The notes: a model not told the origin generated them from the sequence alone. Positions 33,624 through 42,804 are shown, counted from the stretch's first letter. The stretch is 64,000 nt of DNA from Yanghanlia sp047501535 (GCF_047501535.1 NZ_JAZDRJ010000001.1:248001-312000), one strand, 5' to 3'. Numbers and translations: made by a program.

Positions 33624-33629
33624 TATAAT
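33624..33629 (+). promoter_or_regulatory. candidate -10 element for def-fmt
   Basis: A perfect TATAAT lies 33 bases upstream of the def ATG. No good -35 is seen at 16-18 bases (the best, TTGTCC, is 20 away). A start near 33636 is predicted. Confidence 0.4.
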
Positions 33630-33662
33630 TAGGGACTTAACGTCTCGATTTTGGAAGCTTCA

Positions 33663-34175
33663 ATGGCCTTACTCCCCATCCTTCGATACCCGGACCCGCG
33701 CCTGCACAAGGTGGCCGAGCCCGTCCGTGAGGTCGATGACCGCATCCGCCAGTTGGTGCGTGACATGGCGGAAACCATGTACGACGCCCCGGGCGTGGGC
33801 CTGGCTGCCACCCAGGTCGATGTGCACGAACGTGTCATTGTGATCGACGTCTCGGAAGACGGTAACGACCTGCGCGTCCTCATCAACCCTGAAATCATCT
33901 CCAGAAGCGATGATGTTCAGGTCTATGAGGAAGGCTGCCTGTCTGTTCCCGGCATTTACGATAAGGTTGAGCGCGCGGCTCGCATCCGCGTGCGCGCCCT
34001 GAATGAAAACGGTGAAACATACGAGTTCGACGCCGACGGCCTGCTGGCTGTCTGTGTTCAGCATGAAATGGATCACCTTATGGGCAAGGTGTTTGTTGAA
34101 TACCTTTCGCCCCTGAAACAAAACCGTATTCGCAGCAAATTGCGCAAGCAGGAACGCGAAGCGTTGCGCGCCTGA
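33663..34175 (+). CDS. def: peptide deformylase
   Basis: A 170-residue metalloenzyme that removes the formyl group from nascent proteins. All three signature motifs are intact: GVGLAATQVD, EEGCLSVPG (Cys metal ligand) and QHEMDHLMG (two His ligands and catalytic Glu). The ATG at 33663 gives MALLPILRYPDPRLHKVAEP, the usual N-terminus. The fmt gene follows after 4 bases, forming the classic def-fmt operon. Confidence 0.97.
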   Translation: MALLPILRYPDPRLHKVAEPVREVDDRIRQLVRDMAETMYDAPGVGLAATQVDVHERVIVIDVSEDGNDLRVLINPEIISRSDDVQVYEEGCLSVPGIYDKVERAARIRVRALNENGETYEFDADGLLAVCVQHEMDHLMGKVFVEYLSPLKQNRIRSKLRKQEREALRA

Positions 34176-34179
34176 CCCC

Positions 34180-35121
34180 ATGCGTATTGTTTTTGCAGGC
34201 ACGCCGGAATTCGCCGCGGAAGCGCTGGACGCCATCATTGGCGCCGGCCATGAGGTTCCGCTGGTGCTGACTCAACCCGATCGCCCCTCGGGCCGTGGCA
34301 TGAAATTGCGGCCCAGTCCGGTGAAGGCGCTAGCACAGGCTCACGGAATAGAAGTCGTTCAGCCTCGCAGCCTGCGGCTGGATGGCAAGTACCCGGAAGA
34401 AGCGCAAGCTGCGCAGCACGCTTTGCAGCAGGCGGCGCCCGATCTCATGGTGGTGGCCGCCTACGGGCTGATTCTGCCCAAATGGGCATTAAGCCTGCCC
34501 ACTTATGGATGTTTCAATATTCACGCCAGCTTGCTACCGCGCTGGCGGGGCGCGGCGCCCATTCAACGCGCCATTGAAGCGGGCGACGACCGAACCGGCA
34601 TCACCATTATGCAGATGGACGAAGGCCTGGATACCGGCGACATGCTGCTGGTGCGCGAACTCCCCATTACTGACACACATACCGCATCTCGCTTACACGA
34701 TGAGCTCGCCGGCCTGGGGGCTGAAGCCATACTCGAAGCGGTGGCCTTGCTAGAAAAAGCTCAGCTGCAGCCGCAGCCACAGCCCGACGAAGGCGTGACT
34801 TACGCTGCCAAGCTCGATAAGGCCGAAGCGGCGCTGGACTTTTCCCGACCTGCCGTGGAACTGGCCAGGCGGGTGCGGGCGTTTGACCCCGTTCCGGGCG
34901 CTACGGTGCGTCTGCCGGGGCTGGACCAGCCCGTTAAGGTTTGGTCGGCGCAAGCGTTAGCCATTGCTTCGGATGCCGAGCCCGGAACCCTTTTGAACGT
35001 CTCTCCGGAAGGCGTGGACATTGCAACTTCCGACGGCATTCTGCGCGTGTTATCGCTGCAAAAGGCCGGTGGTAAGCGCCAGCCTGTGGCGGCTTTTGTG
35101 CAAGGCTGGAACCGGGCTTAA
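34180..35121 (+). CDS. fmt: methionyl-tRNA formyltransferase
   Basis: A 313-residue enzyme that formylates initiator Met-tRNA using 10-formyl-tetrahydrofolate. It begins MRIVFAGTPEFAAEALDAII; the catalytic stretch NIHASLLPRWRGAAPIQRAI with the Asn/His pair and GITIMQMDEGLDTGDML are present; the C-terminal OB-like tRNA-binding domain is complete (about residues 205-313). It pairs functionally with def just upstream. Confidence 0.97.
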   Translation: MRIVFAGTPEFAAEALDAIIGAGHEVPLVLTQPDRPSGRGMKLRPSPVKALAQAHGIEVVQPRSLRLDGKYPEEAQAAQHALQQAAPDLMVVAAYGLILPKWALSLPTYGCFNIHASLLPRWRGAAPIQRAIEAGDDRTGITIMQMDEGLDTGDMLLVRELPITDTHTASRLHDELAGLGAEAILEAVALLEKAQLQPQPQPDEGVTYAAKLDKAEAALDFSRPAVELARRVRAFDPVPGATVRLPGLDQPVKVWSAQALAIASDAEPGTLLNVSPEGVDIATSDGILRVLSLQKAGGKRQPVAAFVQGWNRA

Positions 35122-35212
35122 AGGGGCGACCGTGCGTCTATACTACGCTTAAGCAGCCGTTATTTAGCGGCATCAAAAACATACACAACAGATTCAGGAC
35201 AGCGGAAACACC

Positions 35213-35761
35213 ATGACCCGTTATCGTCTCGGAGACAAATCCCCCTCCATTGATGCAAGCGCTTATGTAGCGCTTGAGGCCGCCGTTATCGGCGATGTGC
35301 ATTTAGCCGCCGACACCAGCGTATGGGCTTGCGCCGTTCTGCGCGGCGATAACGAACCCATTGTGGTGGGAGAAGGCAGTAATGTGCAGGAAGGCGCGGT
35401 CATGCATACTGACCCGGGCTGTCCGCTCACCGTCGGGCCAGGCGTCACCATTGGCCATCAAGCCATGCTGCATGGGTGCACCGTAGGTGAAGGTTCGCTG
35501 ATCGGCATTCAGGCTGTGGTGTTGAACCGCGCCGTGATTGGCAAGGAATGCCTGGTAGGAGCGGGCGCCGTTGTCACCGAAGGCAAGGTGTTTCCAGATC
35601 GTTCGCTTATCCTTGGCGCACCCGCCAAAGTGGTGCGCACACTCACTGATGAAGATGTCGCCAACCTGCGGCGTAATGCGCAAAACTACGTAAAGCGCGC
35701 GGCATTGTTCAAGTCCGAACTGGTCGCTCTTCCGGAACCCGAATCCGCTGAAAATGCCTGA
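35213..35761 (+). CDS. gamma-carbonic anhydrase-like hexapeptide-repeat protein
   Basis: A 182-residue left-handed beta-helix protein of the YrdA/PaaY/gamma-carbonic anhydrase group. Hexapeptide repeats run through most of the chain (SVWACAVLRGDNEPIVVGEG, GVTIGHQAMLHGCTVGEGSL). The metal-ligand histidines are visible in VMHTDPG, IGHQAMLHG. It may be a carbonic anhydrase or a thioesterase-like relative; activity cannot be decided. Its stop overlaps the start of the next gene by 8 bases. Confidence 0.9.
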   Translation: MTRYRLGDKSPSIDASAYVALEAAVIGDVHLAADTSVWACAVLRGDNEPIVVGEGSNVQEGAVMHTDPGCPLTVGPGVTIGHQAMLHGCTVGEGSLIGIQAVVLNRAVIGKECLVGAGAVVTEGKVFPDRSLILGAPAKVVRTLTDEDVANLRRNAQNYVKRAALFKSELVALPEPESAENA

Positions 35762-36692
35762 CCCCGGGCGCCGGCCCGCTGTGGCGCCAACGTTTTCCGC
35801 ATTGGGTGTCAGGCCGCTGGCAGGCATAGTCACGCTGATCTTGTCCACCTGGGCGTTGTCGGGGCTGGATGCCGCTGGCAAATGGGTTATGGCCGCCGGG
35901 GTGTCCCTGTGGGTGTTGTGCTGGGTACGGTACTCAGTCCATCTGCTGCTGGTGTTGGGGGTCGTGCTGCCGCTACGCGGCCCGCGAGTGTTGCGTAGTG
36001 TCAGGCCGCGCGCTCAGCTGTTGCGTGGCTCTGTCATGTTGTTGGCGACCTTGTGTTTCTTCAAAACGCTTAGCTATCTGCCCCAGGCGGAGGCCACAGC
36101 CATCAATTTTCTGGCACCTTTGATGGTACTTTCCCTGGCCCCCTGGCTGCTGAAGGAGCCACCGCGTATATCACGCTGGGTGGCGGCAGGGGTAGGCTTT
36201 TTGGGTGTTCTCATCATTATTCGTCCCGATGCCGGGCTGAACCCTGTAGGGGTTGCATGGGGGTTATTGACTGCCTGCATGTTTGCAGGGCAGTTCATGG
36301 CCACGCGCCGAGTGGCCGTGGATGACCCCCTTACTACGCTTGTGTGGAGCGGTGCGGTAGGTACGGTGGTGCTCAGTATCTCCATGCCAGTGCTGCTGCC
36401 TCAGGTGCTGCCTGTGTTGCGTGAATTTCAGCTTTTGCACTGGGTTGTGCTGCTGGCCACAGGCGTTTTGGGCGCTCTGGGCCACTTATTACAGATCCAG
36501 GCATATCGGTATGCTCCGGCTTCCTTGTTGGCTCCATTCGTCTATATACAGATTGTGGCCGCCGCCACGCTAGGTTGGCTGGTGTGGGGGCAATTCCCTG
36601 ATGCGCTGAGCTGGCTGGGGATTGCAGTGGTCTGTGGCAGTGGTGCCAGTCTGGCTGCATGGGAATGGCGCAGAAGGCCCACTCGTGCATAA
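35754..36692 (+). CDS. DMT superfamily (EamA) transporter
   Basis: A 312-residue polytopic membrane protein with two EamA repeats of five helices (first ending near LLKEPPRISRWVAAGVGFLG, second near LGWLVWGQFPDALSWLGIAV). It belongs to the drug/metabolite transporter superfamily; the substrate is unknown. The ATG overlaps the upstream gene by 8 bases, implying translational coupling. The first ~20 residues are Pro/Arg-rich and cytoplasmic; an internal start cannot be excluded. Confidence 0.88.
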   Translation: MPDPGRRPAVAPTFSALGVRPLAGIVTLILSTWALSGLDAAGKWVMAAGVSLWVLCWVRYSVHLLLVLGVVLPLRGPRVLRSVRPRAQLLRGSVMLLATLCFFKTLSYLPQAEATAINFLAPLMVLSLAPWLLKEPPRISRWVAAGVGFLGVLIIIRPDAGLNPVGVAWGLLTACMFAGQFMATRRVAVDDPLTTLVWSGAVGTVVLSISMPVLLPQVLPVLREFQLLHWVVLLATGVLGALGHLLQIQAYRYAPASLLAPFVYIQIVAAATLGWLVWGQFPDALSWLGIAVVCGSGASLAAWEWRRRPTRA

Positions 36693-36709
36693 TGCCCGGT
36701 CTTTGTCTT

Positions 36710-36715
36710 TATAAT
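36710..36715 (+). promoter_or_regulatory. -10 element adjoining the waaC start codon
   Basis: A perfect TATAAT ends six bases before the waaC ATG. If used, transcription would begin at about 36722, the A of the start codon, giving a leaderless mRNA. No strong -35 is seen. Confidence 0.35.
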
Positions 36716-36721
36716 TCCGCC

Positions 36722-37735
36722 ATGACGAAGAAAATCCTGATCGTCCGCACCTCGTCTCTTGGCGATCTGGTGCATATGTTGCCTGCTATCAGCGATATCG
36801 GGCGACACGTTCCTGGCGCCAGCATTGATTGGATTGTGGAAGAGAACTTCGCCGAAGTCCCTTCCTGGCATCCTGCTGTCAATGAAGTCATTCCCGTCGC
36901 CCACCGTCGTTGGCGCAAGAGCTGGTGGTCGGCGCAAACGCGTGTCGAGCGCGCCGCTTTGCGCCGTAACCTGGGGGCCAGGCGTTACGACATCGTGCTG
37001 GACATGCAGGCCCTGATGAAATCCGTATGGCTGGTGCGGCAGACGCATGGCGAACGTCACGGCCTGGACCGTCGCTCGGCACGCGAGCCTTTGGCATCGT
37101 TTTTCTACGACGTGCGGCATACGGTGGAATTTTGGCAGCCGGCCATCATCCGGCAGCGTAAGCTTGCTTCCCTGGCCTTTGGCTATGAGTACGAGGGCGA
37201 ACCCGATTTCGGCTTGGGGCGGTTTACTGAGCATGCTCAGGTGCAGCCCTACGCTGTCATCATGCCTTCCGCCAGCCGAGACGACAAACTCTGGCCCGCC
37301 GAAAACTGGCATATCGTGTTTGACCATCTCAACCAGCAAGGCTTGGGTTTGCGTCTGCTGGCCGGGAACGAGCGTGAGGCGGAGCGTGCCCGGGAATTGG
37401 TTAAGGGGCGTGAAAACGTTGAGGTCATGAGCCGCATGTCGCTGGAAGCGGTGGCGGAGGTCTTGGCATCTGCGCGTATCATGGTCGGGCTGGACAGCGG
37501 CCTCACCCATCTCTCAGCGGGTCTGGGCCGCCCGACTATTGGTATCTACAAGGCATCTACACCCGTGCGTACGCCATTGCAGGGCCCGTCCTATACGGCG
37601 AGCCTGGGCGAGCGCGGTGCCGAGCCTTCTGCGCAAACCGTATTAAGCGCAGTTGAGCAGGCTTTGGCTTTTGATGCCGGGCGAGCCCCCTTGTTGACGG
37701 GGTTGGACGGCCCGGACATCTCCGCTGAGCATTAA
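36722..37735 (+). CDS. waaC: lipopolysaccharide heptosyltransferase I
   Basis: A 337-residue GT-B family 9 enzyme that adds the first heptose to Kdo2-lipid A at the inner membrane face. It starts MTKKILIVRTSSLGDLVHML, the WaaC hallmark, and carries the C-terminal nucleotide-sugar motif ASARIMVGLDSGLTHLSAGL and GRPTIGIYKASTP. The ATG at 36722 is chosen; the frame extends to 36659 inside the upstream gene. No Shine-Dalgarno precedes it. It is followed by waaA after 15 bases, a logical inner-core LPS pair. Confidence 0.95.
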   Translation: MTKKILIVRTSSLGDLVHMLPAISDIGRHVPGASIDWIVEENFAEVPSWHPAVNEVIPVAHRRWRKSWWSAQTRVERAALRRNLGARRYDIVLDMQALMKSVWLVRQTHGERHGLDRRSAREPLASFFYDVRHTVEFWQPAIIRQRKLASLAFGYEYEGEPDFGLGRFTEHAQVQPYAVIMPSASRDDKLWPAENWHIVFDHLNQQGLGLRLLAGNEREAERARELVKGRENVEVMSRMSLEAVAEVLASARIMVGLDSGLTHLSAGLGRPTIGIYKASTPVRTPLQGPSYTASLGERGAEPSAQTVLSAVEQALAFDAGRAPLLTGLDGPDISAEH

Positions 37736-37750
37736 GCTTCAAGGTTAGTT

Positions 37751-39076
37751 TTGAACCGATTTTTCTATTCTCTGTCACTGCGTTGCCTGTCGCCATTTCT
37801 GCTGGCATGGATGGGGCTGCGAGCCCGCCGGGCGGGAGGCGATTGGGGGGTGGTGTCGGCAGAGCGTTTCGGTCGCCTGCGCAAAGCGCCTGTGCTGCCT
37901 AATCTTGTCTGGGTGCATGCCGTCAGCCTGGGCGAAACCCGCGCGGCGCAACCGCTGGTACGTGCGCTGTTGGAGCGCGGTGAGAATGTGCTGCTTACGC
38001 ATCTGACGGTGACGGGCCGAGAAGAAGGGGCGCGCGCCTTCGCACGCGAGATTGAGCAAGGGCGGCTGATTCAGCAGTGGCTGCCTTATGATTTTCCAGG
38101 CGCTACCGCACGTTTTCTGGATCACTACAAACCGGTTACAGGCATATTGATTGAAAGGGAGGTCTGGCCCAACCTGCTGGCTGCGGCCCGCCGACGCAAT
38201 GTGCCCATGATGCTGGTCAGCGCCCGTTTTTCCGATAATGCGTTACGTACTGTGCTGCGCGCGGGCAAGGTGCTGCAGGAAGCCTACGCGGGGCTGTCTG
38301 TGGTCCATGCGCAAACCTTGCAGGATGCCCAGCGTCTCGAACAAGCCGGTGTGGCCGCTGTGCGGGTGTCTGGGAATTTCAAGTTTGATGTGCGAGTGTC
38401 TGCCGAGCAGGTCGAGAAAGGCCGGGAGTTTGTGGCCGTACTGAATCGCCGCGTTATCACCATCGCCAGTACGCGAGAAGGTGAGGATGAAATGTTCATC
38501 CAGGCCATTCAGAAGCATGTGCGACGCATGCGCTCACAGGGACAGGATCTTGAGGAAACCGCCGTGTTCAGGCTAGTGCCGCGTCACCCGCAGCGCTTCG
38601 AGGCTGCCGCACAAATGCTGGCAGAAGCGGAGCTGCCGTTTGTGCGCCGCTCAGCTACGTTGCAGTACGGTGACTGCAGCGCCAGTGCGGTGCGAGAGGC
38701 GCAGAATGCGATGGTGCTGTTGGGCGATACAGTGGGGGAAATGGCGCGCTATTACGCATCCAGCCATGTTGCCATTGTTGGCGGCAGTTTCGCTCCGCTG
38801 GGAGGGCAGAATCTTATCGAGGCCTGCGCGGTCGGCGTGCCTGTGATTGTCGGCCCCAACACGCATAACTTCGAGCAGGCGGTAAGTGACGCCATTCATG
38901 CCGGCGCTGCCTTGCGGGCGCCGGATGCCGAGGCCGCTTTGCAACTGGCCCTGCAACTTCTGGACGACCCCCGGCGTCTGGCTCAAATGAGTGAGGCCGG
39001 GGTGGATTGGGTGTTGCAGCACACTGGCGCAGTACAACGCGTTATGGACAGCTACCAGGCGCTGCGGGGCGAGTAA
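37751..39076 (+). CDS. waaA: 3-deoxy-D-manno-octulosonic acid transferase (Kdo transferase)
   Basis: A 441-residue GT-B enzyme attaching Kdo to lipid IVA. The N-terminal membrane anchor (NRFFYSLSLRCLSPFLLAWM) is followed by VWVHAVSLGETRAAQPLVRA, containing the catalytic Glu, and a C-terminal donor site VAIVGGSFAPLGGQNLIEAC. The start is TTG at 37751, which gives the family N-terminus; no ATG fits. Its stop abuts the convergent galU stop with no spacer. Confidence 0.95.
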   Translation: MNRFFYSLSLRCLSPFLLAWMGLRARRAGGDWGVVSAERFGRLRKAPVLPNLVWVHAVSLGETRAAQPLVRALLERGENVLLTHLTVTGREEGARAFAREIEQGRLIQQWLPYDFPGATARFLDHYKPVTGILIEREVWPNLLAAARRRNVPMMLVSARFSDNALRTVLRAGKVLQEAYAGLSVVHAQTLQDAQRLEQAGVAAVRVSGNFKFDVRVSAEQVEKGREFVAVLNRRVITIASTREGEDEMFIQAIQKHVRRMRSQGQDLEETAVFRLVPRHPQRFEAAAQMLAEAELPFVRRSATLQYGDCSASAVREAQNAMVLLGDTVGEMARYYASSHVAIVGGSFAPLGGQNLIEACAVGVPVIVGPNTHNFEQAVSDAIHAGAALRAPDAEAALQLALQLLDDPRRLAQMSEAGVDWVLQHTGAVQRVMDSYQALRGE

Positions 39077-39913
39077 TCAGGGCTCCAGGCCATGGTATTT
39101 ACGGCCGATTTCCAGGGTGGCGCGGAAGAAACCTTCTTTGCTGCCGCAGTCGTAGCGCACGCCTTCGTACTCCACGCCATAAACACCCCGGGTTTGCATC
39201 AGGCTGGCGATGCCATCGGTCAACTGAATTTCACCACCGACACCGGCCTGCGTTCTGCGCAGGTGGTCGAAAATTTCCGGCTCCAGCACATAGCGGCCTA
39301 CTACAGCCAAGTTGGATGGCGCATCGGCGGCCGAAGGTTTCTCAACAATGCTTTTGACTCGGGTGGTTTTTTCATTGACCGGGTCGCCTGAGATGATGCC
39401 GTAGCGGTCAGAGTGTTCGGGCTGAATGCGCTGAATAGCCAAAACGCTGCCATTGTGTTCATGAGCCGCTTCGACCAATTGCTGGGTGACTGAGGAGCGA
39501 GAGTCGATCAAGTCGTCTGCCAGTAAGACGGCAAAGGGCTCGTTGCCCACGATGGGGGCGGCGCACAGCACGGCATGGCCCAGGCCCAGCGGGGCAGGTT
39601 GGCGAGTGTAAATGCAATTCACATGGGGAGGCAGCACATTACGTACGATTTCAAGCAGGGCGGATTTGTTTTTCGCTGCAAGTTCCGCTTCAAGCTCGGG
39701 GATGGAGTCGAAGTGATCTTCAATGGCGCGCTTATTGCGGCCCGTGATGAAGATAAGGTCGGTAATGCCGGCAGCAACCGCTTCTTCGACCGCATACTGA
39801 ATCAGCGGTTTGTCCACAACAGGCAGCATCTCCTTGGGCATGGCTTTGGTGGCAGGTAGAAATCGGGTTCCAAGGCCCGCTACGGGGAAGACCGCTTTGC
39901 GTATGGGTTTCAT
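39077..39913 (-). CDS. galU: UTP-glucose-1-phosphate uridylyltransferase
   Basis: A 278-residue nucleotidyltransferase making UDP-glucose. The start KAVFPVAGLGTRFLPATKAM is the nucleotide-binding signature; KPLIQYAVEEAVAAGITDLI and the later FAVLLADDLID and KSIVEKP motifs fit GalU. UDP-glucose feeds LPS and polysaccharide synthesis, consistent with nearby waaC/waaA. It is a single gene on this strand. Confidence 0.96.
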   Translation of the reverse strand: MKPIRKAVFPVAGLGTRFLPATKAMPKEMLPVVDKPLIQYAVEEAVAAGITDLIFITGRNKRAIEDHFDSIPELEAELAAKNKSALLEIVRNVLPPHVNCIYTRQPAPLGLGHAVLCAAPIVGNEPFAVLLADDLIDSRSSVTQQLVEAAHEHNGSVLAIQRIQPEHSDRYGIISGDPVNEKTTRVKSIVEKPSAADAPSNLAVVGRYVLEPEIFDHLRRTQAGVGGEIQLTDGIASLMQTRGVYGVEYEGVRYDCGSKEGFFRATLEIGRKYHGLEP

Positions 39914-40078
39914 TGTTCGTGCGAAATATGTTCAAAAAGGGCCTAGGTTTGCGCAATAAAGCAAACATCATGCCGGGATCAAAGTAATGTACCAAATCTC
40001 GGAATTGGATGTATCAGCTAGCCTGTAGTCGTTCCAGTGTGCATTACACTCCAACCATCGTTTTATTTCCGAGCGGAT

Positions 40079-40264
40079 ATGCGTGTTCTGTTTTTTCTCG
40101 TTCTGCTGGCCAATGTGGCCGTACTGGCTTATGGGCAGGGGTTTATGGGGACCCCGCCCAGCGAACAAGGGCGCACTCCCCGCCAGCTGTCGGAACGCAA
40201 TCAGCATATTGTTGAGTTGGGTCAGGCTCGCTTGGTCGACACCGTGCGGCAGGCTGGCGGTTAG
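40079..40264 (+). CDS. small exported or membrane-anchored protein, 61 aa
   Basis: A 61-residue protein with an N-terminal hydrophobic segment (MRVLFFLVLLANVAVLAYGQ) and a short hydrophilic tail (SEQGRTPRQLSERNQ). It resembles the N-terminus of SPOR-domain or unknown proteins commonly encoded next to coaX in Burkholderiales, but here it ends after 61 residues and faces coaX convergently with 13 bases between. It may be a short version of that protein. No function can be assigned. Confidence 0.6.
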   Translation: MRVLFFLVLLANVAVLAYGQGFMGTPPSEQGRTPRQLSERNQHIVELGQARLVDTVRQAGG

Positions 40265-40277
40265 TTGCCTGGCTGGT

Positions 40278-41126
40278 TCAGGGCAGTGTCTGCCCGGCCA
40301 GAGCAGCCAGGCCGTCCAGAACGGGCGCGTCCAGCCAATGGGGTGCGCTGGGCGGCAAACCGTTGTCGGCCTGAGCGCGCCGTAGGGCGGCCTCGACTTC
40401 ATCGGCAACCAAAGGCCAGCCGCCCCCGGAACAATACACCGTGGGCGCTACTCCCAAGGTGTCGAGAGCATAGCGCCATTGCCGAATGACGGCTCCGGCC
40501 TGAGCGGCGGCGATGCCGCTGCTGATGGCCGTATGAGTATTGCGTGGGAACGCAACGCTGGCGCCTTGTGCGTAAGGCAGTCCGGCGGTGCCGTTGGCCA
40601 GGGATTGACGCATGAGTTCCGGCCCGGGCAAGATCAGGCCGCCTTCAAAACGGCGGCTTTCCGTTTGTTCATCCAGATCGCTCAAAGGCGCATGTTCCGC
40701 AGCCGACAACGGGCCCAGGGTATCGACTGTGGTCGCTGTGCCAAAGCTGGCCAAAAGAGCCGCAGAGCGCGTATGGCCGCCCAGGCCGATTAGTGCGATC
40801 CAGCGGTCATTACCCAGTTGCTCCGGGTGGTCATAAAGGTTCATAACTCCGGCGGCATAGGCGGAGCTACGCAGCCAATGCATGGTGATGGAGGGTTGCA
40901 GCGTGTGCTCGATCAAGGTGGCGACCGCTTCGCTGGCGACACATACGCCTAAGGCGGCGTCCGGCATGCTTGGCAGTTGGGCCAGCCATTGGGGCAGCTG
41001 ACTCAGTTCAGCATGGCTCAATGCCAGGGTGTCCGGGCTGCGCCGGTTTTGCCCGCGACGCAGCCAGCCAAACTTGATGCGGGTATTGCCTGCGTCGACA
41101 AGCAGGATGGAAGCATTTCCCTTCAT
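40278..41126 (-). CDS. coaX: type III pantothenate kinase (CoaX/Baf)
   Basis: A 282-residue ASKHA-fold kinase for the first step of coenzyme A synthesis. It shows ILLVDAGNTRIKFGWL (phosphate 1), GNDRWIALIGL, and LASFGTATTVDTLG. In Bordetella the same protein is called Baf, the Bvg accessory factor. Its ATG overlaps the birA stop by 4 bases, the usual birA-coaX operon. Confidence 0.95.
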   Translation of the reverse strand: MKGNASILLVDAGNTRIKFGWLRRGQNRRSPDTLALSHAELSQLPQWLAQLPSMPDAALGVCVASEAVATLIEHTLQPSITMHWLRSSAYAAGVMNLYDHPEQLGNDRWIALIGLGGHTRSAALLASFGTATTVDTLGPLSAAEHAPLSDLDEQTESRRFEGGLILPGPELMRQSLANGTAGLPYAQGASVAFPRNTHTAISSGIAAAQAGAVIRQWRYALDTLGVAPTVYCSGGGWPLVADEVEAALRRAQADNGLPPSAPHWLDAPVLDGLAALAGQTLP

Positions 41127-41986
41127 ACCGCCCTCGCGGAAACTTCACCCACTGAAATGGCGTGCTCGCCGTCGGGACAGCGTAGCAGCAATTGCCCCGC
41201 CTGATTCACCCCCACTGCGTTGCCGCTACGCACAATACGATCGTTCTCCAGTATGTCGATCTTTTGGCCCAGCAGCCCGTCGACTGCTGCATAGCGTTCC
41301 GGCAATCCTTCAAAACCTTGCGACGTCAGCGCTGCGAAATTTTCATACCAGGCACGCGCAATGCGCATCACGATTTGCTCGGGGCGGACGCGGGCGGCAG
41401 CGCTGTCGGCACGACTGACTTCCGACCAGTCGGCGATCCGGCGGTTCAGTGACGTGCTGAGAGCGCGGGCATCATCCAGATTGATGCCGATGCCCAGTAT
41501 CGCGACATGGTGATCGGCAGACTGCCGTGCGGTACCCGCCCGGGTGACTTCTACCAGAAGGCCGGCCAGTTTTGCGAAGCGCCACTGCAAGTCATTGGGC
41601 CATTTCATCGTGAGCAGCGGCCGGTTGGCGGCTGTCAGCATGCTGCGCAAGGTTTCTGCGACGATCAGGCCGCCGAAGGGCGACAGCGTGGGCAAGGAAG
41701 CGGGCGGTAGGAAGATATCGAAGGCGCAGGAAAACATCAGGTTGGCGCCCGAACGATTCTGCCAGCTGCGGCCCGAGCGCCCACGCCCGCTTTCTTGTAA
41801 ATGGGCGCCCAGCAACCAAGGGCGCGCCAGGGCGCCGGCCTCGGCACGGGCGCGTTGTAGCAGATCAGCGTTAGTGGATGTGGTGCGCCCCACCCATTCA
41901 ATGCTATGGAACTCCGGCAAGCCTTGCTGGAGCAGGTTTTGCATGCGCTCCGGCATAGGGAGAGGTAGTTGCGGCAAGGAAGACAT
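41123..41986 (-). CDS. birA: biotin-[acetyl-CoA-carboxylase] ligase
   Basis: A 287-residue biotin protein ligase. The biotinyl-AMP loop ESGRGRSGRSWQNRSG and the catalytic-core segment TMKWPNDLQWRFAKLAGLLV are present, followed by the C-terminal SH3-like domain (LGQKIDILENDRIVRSGNAV). It lacks the N-terminal helix-turn-helix of E. coli BirA, so it should be a ligase only and not a repressor of biotin synthesis. Confidence 0.95.
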   Translation of the reverse strand: MSSLPQLPLPMPERMQNLLQQGLPEFHSIEWVGRTTSTNADLLQRARAEAGALARPWLLGAHLQESGRGRSGRSWQNRSGANLMFSCAFDIFLPPASLPTLSPFGGLIVAETLRSMLTAANRPLLTMKWPNDLQWRFAKLAGLLVEVTRAGTARQSADHHVAILGIGINLDDARALSTSLNRRIADWSEVSRADSAAARVRPEQIVMRIARAWYENFAALTSQGFEGLPERYAAVDGLLGQKIDILENDRIVRSGNAVGVNQAGQLLLRCPDGEHAISVGEVSARAV

Positions 41987-42043
41987 AGGGTGTGAATGGG
42001 TAGCGTAGAATGAACCGGTTCCCGTTATAACTCATTTGAAAAC

Positions 42044-42688
42044 ATGCAGGTTCGCACTGAAATTCTTTCCTTTGAAGGTGAGGTCGGCAACATTGAGTGC
42101 GCGCTGGATCGCCCTGCCGGTGAAGTCCGGGGCTGGGCGCTGGTGTTGCACCCTCACCCTTTGCACGGCGGGGCGCGCAATAACAAGGTCGTGACCACCA
42201 TTGCCCGCGCTTGCACCGAACACGGCTTGGTGGCGCTGCGGCCGAACTTTCGGGGCGTGGGGGATTCAGCCGGGGAGTTCGACCAAGCCCGCGGCGAAAC
42301 CACCGACATGCTGCGCCTGGTCGGGCAGTTTCAGGAACGCTACCCCGAAATTGCCGCCGGCCAATGGCTGATGGCGGGCTTTTCGTTCGGCACTGCCGTT
42401 GCGGCTCAGCTTTATTCTGAGCTTGCCACACAATCGTTGCGTACGCCAGACCGCCTGATTCTCACCGGCACTGCGGTTGAACGGTTCCGCTTCCGAGATG
42501 TGTGCGTTCCCGAAGACACGGTACTGGTGCATGGCGAAGCCGATGAGGTCGTTCCGCTATCCGAAGCCATGGAATTCGCCCGTGGTCATAAGCTGCCCGT
42601 GGTGGTCATTCCAGACAGTACGCATTTTTTCCATGGCCGTTTGCTAATGTTGCGACATGTGGTGCAGCAGAGCTTGCGGGCGCTATAA
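42044..42688 (+). CDS. alpha/beta hydrolase
   Basis: A 214-residue alpha/beta hydrolase of the COG2945-like group. The oxyanion segment LVLHPHPLHGGARNNKVV and nucleophile elbow MAGFSFGTAVAAQ (Ser) are visible; the catalytic Asp and His are probably in HGEADEVVPL and DSTHFFHGRL. No signal peptide, so cytoplasmic. The substrate is unknown. A hairpin (TGCCTGC at 42702-42708 with GCAGGCA at 42719-42725) lies just after the stop. Confidence 0.9.
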   Translation: MQVRTEILSFEGEVGNIECALDRPAGEVRGWALVLHPHPLHGGARNNKVVTTIARACTEHGLVALRPNFRGVGDSAGEFDQARGETTDMLRLVGQFQERYPEIAAGQWLMAGFSFGTAVAAQLYSELATQSLRTPDRLILTGTAVERFRFRDVCVPEDTVLVHGEADEVVPLSEAMEFARGHKLPVVVIPDSTHFFHGRLLMLRHVVQQSLRAL

Positions 42689-42804
42689 CGCTTTTAGGGT
42701 GTGCCTGCACGATGTACCGCAGGCAACGATGATGTTACTAAATTTGACATGATGCGGGTTTTCTGTTCGGTTTAACTCAGAGGTTCCCCAGCTGCTATTG
42801 CGTC

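Noticed and set aside
42744..42749. TTGACA upstream of dacC as a -35 element
   Set aside because: No acceptable -10 hexamer at 16-18 bases downstream.
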